Shown: positions 7,772 through 12,077 of the stretch, piece by piece
How the letters are laid out: each line of letters starts with the position of its first letter
How positions within the stretch are numbered: position 1 is the first letter of the stretch
Origin: Candidatus Hydromicrobium americanum
GTDB lineage: Bacteria; Actinomycetota; Humimicrobiia; Humimicrobiales; Humimicrobiaceae
Reading direction: 5' to 3'
Length of the DNA: 12,077 bases
NCBI GenBank assembly: GCA_002779205.1
Contig: PEXF01000151.1
Location: 1-12,077 of the forward strand
Made by a program: the position numbers and the translations under genes
Notes under the pieces: model-generated
Seen by the model: only the letters and a program-made list of their open reading frames with translations
Told to the model about the DNA's origin: nothing
The model's database searches: none

Positions 7772-8884
7772 CTATTTTAAGTTTTCGGGATTTAATTCTT
7801 CCAGTTCTTCAGTTACGAACCTCCCATCCTTTCTTATCAGGATACTATCAAAATAAATTTCCCCGCCTCCATATTCGGGTGTTTGTATACATACGAGGTC
7901 CCAGTGTATCGCAGAATCATTGCCATTTGATGTTTCCTTGTAGCACTTTCCAGGTGTGAAGTGAAAGCTTCCCATTATTTTTTCATCGAACAGCGCATCT
8001 TTCATAGGACTGGTTATATATGGGTTGACACCTATGGAAAATTCTCCTATATATCTGGCTCCTTCGTCTGTATCAAAAACCTTATTAATTCTTTCTGTAT
8101 CACTGGCGGTGGCTTCAATAATCTTACCATTTTTGAAATGCAGGATGATATTTTCATAAGTAACACCCTGATAGACGGCAGGACAGTTATAGGCCAGCCT
8201 GCCATTTACAGAATTTCTTACCGGAGCTGTAAAAACTTCACCATCCGGAATATTAAATTCACCATCACATTTTCTAGCGGGAATATCTTTGATGGAGAAG
8301 GTCAAATCAGTATCTTTACCGGTTACATGGATCTTATCTGTTTTATTCATCAGCTTTACCAGATTATCCATAGCCCTTGACATCTTGCTATAATCCAGAT
8401 TGCACACATTAAAATAAAAATCTTCAAAAGCTTCCGTACTGGTATTTGCCAGTTGGGCCATTGAGCTATTGGGATATCTTATAACTACCCACCTGGTGTT
8501 GTTTATTCTTTCCTCATTTACTGCTTTAACAAAATATTTCATATAAGCAGTCATTTTTTCTGGTGCGATATCGCTCATTTCACTAACATTGTCGCCGGCT
8601 CTTATTCCTATGAAGGCATCCATTTCCTTCATACGGACAAGTTCGTATTTAGCCAGAGATTCCAGCTGTTCCGCAGTGTTTTCTTTAAGCAGCTCCCTTA
8701 TAATGCTGTTATCCTTTAAATCTGTATACGGCACTCCTCCGATTTTATATATTTCTTTTATGAGAGCCCTGGTAAGTGGAATTCCGGAACTGCCGGCACA
8801 CTCTATTAGAACTTTTTCTCCTTTTTGTACCCTGCAGGAATAATTTACCAGATTTTTTGCCAGTTTTTCTATTCTCGGATCCAT
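7772..8884 (-). CDS. M29-family metalloaminopeptidase (AmpS/PepS-like)
   Basis: This cytoplasmic dimetal aminopeptidase removes N-terminal residues from peptides, probably in peptide turnover. The 370 residues match the thermophilic aminopeptidase family end to end. They open with MDPRIEKLAKNLVNYS and GEKVLIECAG. The catalytic C-terminal half has E216 (IPDGEVFTAP), E281 (GEFSIGVNP), H308 (GSFHFTPG), Y315, H327 and D329 (IHWDLV). These correspond in spacing to the metal ligands and general base known for AmpS and AmpT. The ATG at 8884 fits the family start. Its stop lies 6 nt from the pcrA stop, leaving no room for a dedicated terminator, so the two transcripts must overlap or end inside each other's genes. 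Upstream lie two exact 12-bp repeats that may be promoter elements. Confidence 0.92.
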   Translation of the reverse strand: MDPRIEKLAKNLVNYSCRVQKGEKVLIECAGSSGIPLTRALIKEIYKIGGVPYTDLKDNSIIRELLKENTAEQLESLAKYELVRMKEMDAFIGIRAGDNVSEMSDIAPEKMTAYMKYFVKAVNEERINNTRWVVIRYPNSSMAQLANTSTEAFEDFYFNVCNLDYSKMSRAMDNLVKLMNKTDKIHVTGKDTDLTFSIKDIPARKCDGEFNIPDGEVFTAPVRNSVNGRLAYNCPAVYQGVTYENIILHFKNGKIIEATASDTERINKVFDTDEGARYIGEFSIGVNPYITSPMKDALFDEKIMGSFHFTPGKCYKETSNGNDSAIHWDLVCIQTPEYGGGEIYFDSILIRKDGRFVTEELEELNPENLK

Positions 8885-8934
8885 TGTATCACTCTTTTCT
8901 TATTTCCAATTGTACTGTCTGTTTATATATAAAA

Positions 8935-8946
8935 GGTAATTATACA
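8935..8946. repeat. 12-bp direct repeat, copy 1, upstream of aminopeptidase
   Basis: GGTAATTATACA occurs here and again 24 bp further on at 8959-8970, exactly the same. Read on the minus strand each copy contains TATAAT (8939-8944 here), a perfect -10 hexamer. This copy would place transcription about 45-50 nt before the aminopeptidase ATG. No convincing -35 box is at the right distance, so it may instead be a paired regulator site. Confidence 0.6.
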
Positions 8947-8958
8947 GTAAAAATTTTT

Positions 8959-8970
8959 GGTAATTATACA
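8959..8970. repeat. 12-bp direct repeat, copy 2, upstream of aminopeptidase
   Basis: This is the second exact copy of GGTAATTATACA, with minus-strand TATAAT at 8963-8968. The 12 bases between the copies are AT-only apart from one G. A 24-bp period is slightly over two helical turns, so two bound proteins would lie on roughly similar faces. A perfect plus-strand TTGACA follows immediately at 8971-8976. Confidence 0.6.
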
Positions 8971-9027
8971 TTGACAACAAGTATAAAACGATCTACTAAC
9001 CATTACCATACCTTTTTTAATCATTAG

Positions 9028-9486
9028 CTATCCCCCAATAAACTTTCTCATCTTTAAGGCATCTGTACCATCATTATAAAAATTAGAAATGGTTCTTAAA
9101 GTGAAAAAACCTAAATTTTCCCAAAAACGAATGCTTTCTATGTTAGTTGATCGAACCTCTAATTCTATAATCTTCACACCAGACATCTTCAAGTGGTTAA
9201 AAGTAAAGTATACAAGAGTTTTCCCAACACTTTTATGTCTATAAGCCGGATCAACAGCAATAGAGGCAACATAGCCTTTTTTGTGGGCAATGCAGGTTAT
9301 CATATATCCCACAACTACTCCTGATATCTCTGCAACAATAAAAAGATAGGGACACTTATGATACCAACTCATGAATATATCTTCCGAGAATGAATCAATC
9401 GAAAATGAGGCACGCTCAATTTCCATAATCCGATTAAGGTCTTTGGGAGAGAAACACCTTACATTGATTTTATTTATTGTCACCAT
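9028..9486 (-). CDS. GNAT N-acetyltransferase, RimI-like
   Basis: The 152-residue single GNAT domain has the RimI/Ard1 pattern. VRCFSPKDLNRIMEIERASF is the N-terminal strand-helix. VASIAVDPAYRHKSVGKTLV (about 73-92) is motif A, which binds the acetyl-CoA pyrophosphate. LEVRSTNIESIRFWENLGF (109-127) is motif B of protein N-terminal acetyltransferases. The likely role is acetylation of a protein N-terminus, as RimI does for ribosomal S18. The motif A loop is R-H-K-S-V-G-K rather than the usual Q/R-x-x-G-x-G/A, with Ser in place of the first Gly, which may still bind the cofactor. The substrate cannot be told. It is a lone gene facing the aminopeptidase in the same direction, 143 nt upstream of it. 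It is the last AT-rich gene before the composition break. Ribosome site weak. Confidence 0.83.
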   Translation of the reverse strand: MVTINKINVRCFSPKDLNRIMEIERASFSIDSFSEDIFMSWYHKCPYLFIVAEISGVVVGYMITCIAHKKGYVASIAVDPAYRHKSVGKTLVYFTFNHLKMSGVKIIELEVRSTNIESIRFWENLGFFTLRTISNFYNDGTDALKMRKFIGG

Positions 9487-9506
9487 TTTCTCTATGTTTT
9501 TCTTTT

Positions 9507-9527
9507 ATTATATATTGAACAATTCAA
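9507..9527 (-). promoter_or_regulatory. Possible promoter/operator of the acetyltransferase gene
   Basis: On the minus strand TATAAT (plus 9507-9512) lies 20 nt before the ATG at 9486. Directly upstream is the inverted repeat TTGAA-TTG-TTCAA (plus 9515-9527), positioned where a repressor could block RNA polymerase. No good -35 box is present and the region is very AT-rich, so chance matches are likely. Confidence 0.25.
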
Positions 9528-9574
9528 ATTTTTAATCATTAAACATATTTTTACTTTAAAAAACCCTTGGGAAA

Positions 9575-9646
9575 TCAATTTTTAGAAATATTGATAATAT
9601 TAAATTCTTTGGCAATGCTGAAGACAGGTTCCAGAAGTTGTTCCAT
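9575..9646 (-). pseudogene. Cut-off gene start: strong ribosome site, 23 codons, then stop
   Basis: On the minus strand ATG 9646 has a perfect AGGAGGT 5 nt upstream and opens a frame beginning MEQLLEPVFSIAKEF. It then passes into AT-rich codons (about 9575-9607) and meets TGA after 23 residues. It lies 48 nt after the stop of the URO-D-like gene and in the same direction, where the next gene of that operon would be. The frame fades exactly where GC content falls: by hand, 50% over 9661-9720, 38% over 9601-9660 and 18% over 9541-9600. I read it as the 5' end of a gene cut at a junction, though a real leader-sized peptide cannot be excluded. The product is not recognisable. The rest of 9487-9694 shows no other gene. 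Confidence 0.5.
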
Positions 9647-9651
9647 GATTT

Positions 9652-9658
9652 ACCTCCT
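9652..9658 (-). promoter_or_regulatory. Canonical Shine-Dalgarno of the cut-off gene
   Basis: Plus-strand ACCTCCT is AGGAGGT on the minus strand, 5 nt before ATG 9646. It is as strong as the site of the URO-D-like gene next door and stronger than those of the AT-rich genes, which ties the fragment to the right-hand part. Confidence 0.65.
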
Positions 9659-9694
9659 ATCAAGTGCCGGGCCACACAAGTGCCAAAAGCTATG

Positions 9695-10858
9695 CTAGGT
9701 TGTGTATGTCCCATATTCCTGAAGCGTCTCCCACATCGCCATGATATTCTCAGGCGGCACATTGCCCTGGATATTGTGAACAGCAGCATATACGAATCCT
9801 CCTCCAGGCATGAGGTCGATGATACGGCGTTTAACATCTTCGCGTACCTCTTCAGGAGTATGGTTCTCGTCAAAGACCCGCTGTGTATCTATACCACCGC
9901 CCCAGAAAGTGAGATCTTTGCCGTACTCGCGTTTCAGCTCAGCCGAATCCATGCCCGCTGCACTGACCTGCACCGGGTTAATAATATCCAGTCCGATCTC
10001 GATGAGGTCGGGAATAACCTTGCGAATAGAGCCACAGGAGTGCAAGAAGATCTTGGCGCTGCTGCGTGAACGGATGAAATCGAACAACTCCTTGTGAAGC
10101 GGTTTGAGATACCTGCGATATGAGCTGGGCGATATGAGCATATTGTTTTGCCCAGCGAAATCGTCAGCCAGTTGAACCACATTGATCATGTTGCCCAGGA
10201 CGTCGAACATCTTTTCCCAGTACGCTAGCTGCATATCCATGAAACGGTACATTATCTTCTGTGAAAGTGAAGGCCTGCCGATGAAATCGGCATAGCCATC
10301 TATGAAGCCGCGGGTCCATAGATACATCTCGAAGATACCAGCAGAGAGATTTCCCACAACCAGGGCTCGTTGTTCCTCTTTAACCACTCTCTCTGCGGCC
10401 TCTCTGAGACCGACGAAACGAGCCGGGTCTTTTGGATCAGGCAATACGTAGCAGTCAAAATTAGATTCGTCAATATCACCTCTCAGGGGGTGATCGAACA
10501 TGTCATAATATAAACCACCAGCCCTGGGCATTCGCCACCCGATTCCATATTCGTCATAGAAGTAGGTATAGTTGCCATCCTCCGTCTCCTTGATCTCTAT
10601 CTGGTAGCTGGCTGAAGAACGCGGCGCAACGTTCTTAACATCCACCCCCAGGTGATCTAACACGTCGTCATCGACTTGAGCCAACTGTTGCACGACATCA
10701 ACTATAGTGGGCTCAATACGCGGCAATCCCAGGTAGTCTCGCAACGCTGTATATGCTTTCACATTGATGCCAGTAAGTACCGTACCGCCCATGTCAAAAG
10801 GGACCCGATCCGGCTCTCTATGGTTCAAAGTGGTGAGTACGCGTTCTCGCGAGTTCAT
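9695..10858 (-). CDS. URO-D/MtaA-fold protein (uroporphyrinogen decarboxylase-like)
   Basis: The 387 residues match the URO-D superfamily at MNSRERVLTTLNHREPDRVPFD, a start typical of the methyltransferase-like branch (MtaA/MtbA relatives) rather than of heme-pathway HemE. D232-D233 in QLADDFAGQ and H273-C275 in FLHSCGS match the zinc/substrate positions of that branch. The third zinc ligand, a Cys near the C-terminus in MtaA, is not seen; the matching region reads FVYAAVHNIQGNVPPENI, with His361. Function unknown: it could act in corrinoid-linked methyl transfer or on another substrate. ATG 10858 is chosen for its AGAGGAGG site; an in-frame ATG at 10900 overlaps the previous stop as ATGA but has no ribosome site. 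It follows the glycoside-hydrolase-like gene by 38 nt and shares its higher GC, so the two are probably one operon. Confidence 0.85.
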   Translation of the reverse strand: MNSRERVLTTLNHREPDRVPFDMGGTVLTGINVKAYTALRDYLGLPRIEPTIVDVVQQLAQVDDDVLDHLGVDVKNVAPRSSASYQIEIKETEDGNYTYFYDEYGIGWRMPRAGGLYYDMFDHPLRGDIDESNFDCYVLPDPKDPARFVGLREAAERVVKEEQRALVVGNLSAGIFEMYLWTRGFIDGYADFIGRPSLSQKIMYRFMDMQLAYWEKMFDVLGNMINVVQLADDFAGQNNMLISPSSYRRYLKPLHKELFDFIRSRSSAKIFLHSCGSIRKVIPDLIEIGLDIINPVQVSAAGMDSAELKREYGKDLTFWGGGIDTQRVFDENHTPEEVREDVKRRIIDLMPGGGFVYAAVHNIQGNVPPENIMAMWETLQEYGTYTT

Positions 10859-10865
10859 TATGCAG

Positions 10866-10873
10866 CCTCCTCT
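10866..10873 (-). promoter_or_regulatory. Shine-Dalgarno that fixes the URO-D-like start
   Basis: Plus-strand CCTCCTCT reads AGAGGAGG on the minus strand, 7 nt before ATG 10858. It decides for this start over the upstream ATG at 10900. Confidence 0.8.
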
Positions 10874-10896
10874 ACGATCTACACCGGGCAAGGTCA

Positions 10897-12077
10897 TCAT
10901 CTGCGCAAGATCAGATCAGTCATTTGCTTGTGCCACCCGACATCAGCCCACATTCCTTCGAAGTGAGGTTGACAGAAGTTACTAGTGCAGATACCTTGCC
11001 ATCCCCTTTCAGATGCCATGCGAACTCCGTGCTCTGCGATGTCTTTAACCCAATCCCACTCTCCGCCAGTGCCACCTGGTGTGACTTCATCATAGTTAAT
11101 CGGCCCCCAAGCTTCAGTTGTAAAGAGAGCGATGTTGCTCTTCTTGCCCCATTCTGCCCAGAAGTCAATGCGAGCTTCAAGCATACTGGCATATTTGTCG
11201 CGATATTTGGGATACAGATTGGCCATGCGCTTTGCATGAATTCTTAGACTCCTCGGATAGGGGAATCCGATGTGTAGCAGAACCTGTCCGGTTCTAAACA
11301 TCCATTTCATGTAGTCAGACACCCATATATGCACCTCGGCCAAATCAAATGTGCTTACATCGATTGTTTGCATCTGACGCGAACCCATAAACTGGAATGA
11401 AAAAGTGTACTTCAGATCAGGATATTTCTCGCGCACCGGTGTGATAGCACCATCGAAGTAGTTCTTGATGCGCTGCTTCACTCCTTCACCCCACTTACTT
11501 GATAATTTGAGCATCATCCTCAGATCTCCAACTCGCCTGGATTTGAATATGTCAGTGTAGGGACCTGGCGCCCACCTTCTTACCGGAAACTCATTGCAGA
11601 TATCTACCCATACGATGCGGTCGTGCAGTCCTGCCTCGCTGAGTAGATCGAGAGTCTCCAACCATATGCGGGCATAGTCTTTCGGCGATTGAATCATTTG
11701 TACCCGGTTACGTGTATCAAGGTTGTACCACGACGATAGTCCCACATAAATACCTCGATCAGCAGCTTTGCTGATGAACTCGACCAGAGCCGAGCGCGGC
11801 TCGACCTGTACAGGTTTGTGATTTCCCCACATGAAACTATCAGGCTGGGGAAGTATCGTGAATTGCTCAACTATCTGGCCGTCCGGCCCTTTCGCAACCA
11901 GATGTGGGAAGGCATCCAGGCGGATACAGTTGTAGCCGCGTTCCGCCAATTCATCAAGTACTTTGTCCCAATCTGCATATTCTGCTTCATCGCCCGTCTG
12001 TCGGACAAGCCACGAAAACTCCCACATCGTGACAGCATACTTCGCTTCAGGATTGAACCCACTTGCACTGAACACTT
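10897..12077 (-). CDS. Cellulase-like glycoside hydrolase, clan-A type barrel (5' end at or past window edge)
   Basis: The 392 residues visible look like a (beta/alpha)8 glycosidase with two retaining-type glutamates: E162 in WVDICNEFP (strand-4 NE, acid/base) and E321 in LFTTEAWGP (strand-7, nucleophile). YNCIRLDAFPH (48-58) and AEVHIW (246-251) fit other barrel strands. I place it with the cellulase-like proteins related to GH5, but cannot name the family number or substrate. No signal peptide is visible, which suggests intracellular action on oligosaccharides, but the N-terminus is uncertain: a GTG at 12075 could be the start, or the frame may continue out of the window. The C-terminus is complete. 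Its GC is near 50%, unlike the genes before 9.5 kb. The URO-D-like gene follows directly, which suggests a sugar-linked operon. Confidence 0.72.
   Translation of the reverse strand, partial: VFSASGFNPEAKYAVTMWEFSWLVRQTGDEAEYADWDKVLDELAERGYNCIRLDAFPHLVAKGPDGQIVEQFTILPQPDSFMWGNHKPVQVEPRSALVEFISKAADRGIYVGLSSWYNLDTRNRVQMIQSPKDYARIWLETLDLLSEAGLHDRIVWVDICNEFPVRRWAPGPYTDIFKSRRVGDLRMMLKLSSKWGEGVKQRIKNYFDGAITPVREKYPDLKYTFSFQFMGSRQMQTIDVSTFDLAEVHIWVSDYMKWMFRTGQVLLHIGFPYPRSLRIHAKRMANLYPKYRDKYASMLEARIDFWAEWGKKSNIALFTTEAWGPINYDEVTPGGTGGEWDWVKDIAEHGVRMASERGWQGICTSNFCQPHFEGMWADVGWHKQMTDLILRR

Noticed and set aside
7961..8380. 139-codon plus-strand ORF inside the aminopeptidase gene
   Set aside because: It lies wholly antisense to a clear M29 gene, resembles no family and has no ribosome site or spacing logic.
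8971..8999. Plus-strand promoter: TTGACA at 8971-8976 with TACTAA 17 nt later
   Set aside because: The -10 match is poor (3 of 6) and the only plus-strand product would be antisense to the acetyltransferase gene.
9564..9571. CCCTTGGG palindrome with a minus-strand T-run as terminator
   Set aside because: A 3-bp GC stem with a 2-nt loop cannot form a stable terminator hairpin.
9638..10069. 143-codon plus-strand ORF antisense to the URO-D-like gene
   Set aside because: The opposite strand encodes a recognisable protein throughout; higher GC favours long chance ORFs here.
10859..10900. Longer URO-D-like protein starting at ATG 10900 with an ATGA overlap
   Set aside because: The overlap is suggestive of coupling, but no Shine-Dalgarno precedes it while ATG 10858 has AGAGGAGG and begins the family's usual N-terminus.
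1..12077. tRNA, rRNA, CRISPR array, transposase or phage genes
   Set aside because: Looked for on both strands; no cloverleaf, no regular repeat-spacer series and no recognisable mobile-element protein was found.

Overview
The window looks like a bacterial chromosome or metagenome contig in two parts. Bases 1 to about 9,600 are AT-rich (for example 25% GC over 4381-4440, counted by hand). They carry housekeeping genes with TTG or ATG starts. Bases from about 9,650 to the end are near 50% GC (50% over both 9661-9720 and 10081-10140). They carry two minus-strand genes with different codon use. PlsY, PcrA and a two-domain GuaA indicate Bacteria. A CBS-less IMPDH paralogue of the GuaB3 type, best known from Actinobacteria and Cyanobacteria and unusual elsewhere, points weakly to an AT-rich, probably uncultured lineage near the actinobacterial/terrabacterial groups. 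That placement is inference.

Layout. Bases 1-683 hold a type II toxin-antitoxin pair: an AbrB-fold antitoxin cut by the window edge, overlapping a PIN-domain toxin by 4 nt. Bases 684-936 are mostly non-coding, with one doubtful small ORF and a weak hairpin. Bases 937-7765 hold a tightly packed plus-strand run: plsY, guaB3-like, guaA, a stand-alone AroQ chorismate mutase, a short class-I beta DAHP synthase, and pcrA. It joins phospholipid synthesis, guanine nucleotide metabolism, entry and branch point of aromatic amino acid synthesis, and DNA repair. Convergent to it, with 6 nt between the stop codons, is a minus-strand M29 aminopeptidase (7772-8884). A minus-strand RimI-like acetyltransferase (9028-9486) lies upstream of it.

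At about 9,575-9,640 the composition changes abruptly. A strong Shine-Dalgarno and start codon open a reading frame that runs out after 23 codons in AT-rich sequence, as if a gene had been cut at a junction. To the right is a minus-strand pair: a URO-D/corrinoid-methyltransferase-fold protein, and upstream of it a clan-A glycoside-hydrolase-like (cellulase-like) protein that runs to or past the window end. They probably form a carbohydrate-related operon acquired by transfer, or else the contig is mis-joined there.

The points most worth following are the junction near 9.6 kb, the GuaB3-GuaA pairing, the split chorismate mutase/DAHP synthase pair, and the URO-D-like protein beside the glycosidase. 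I saw no rRNA, tRNA, CRISPR array or insertion sequence.
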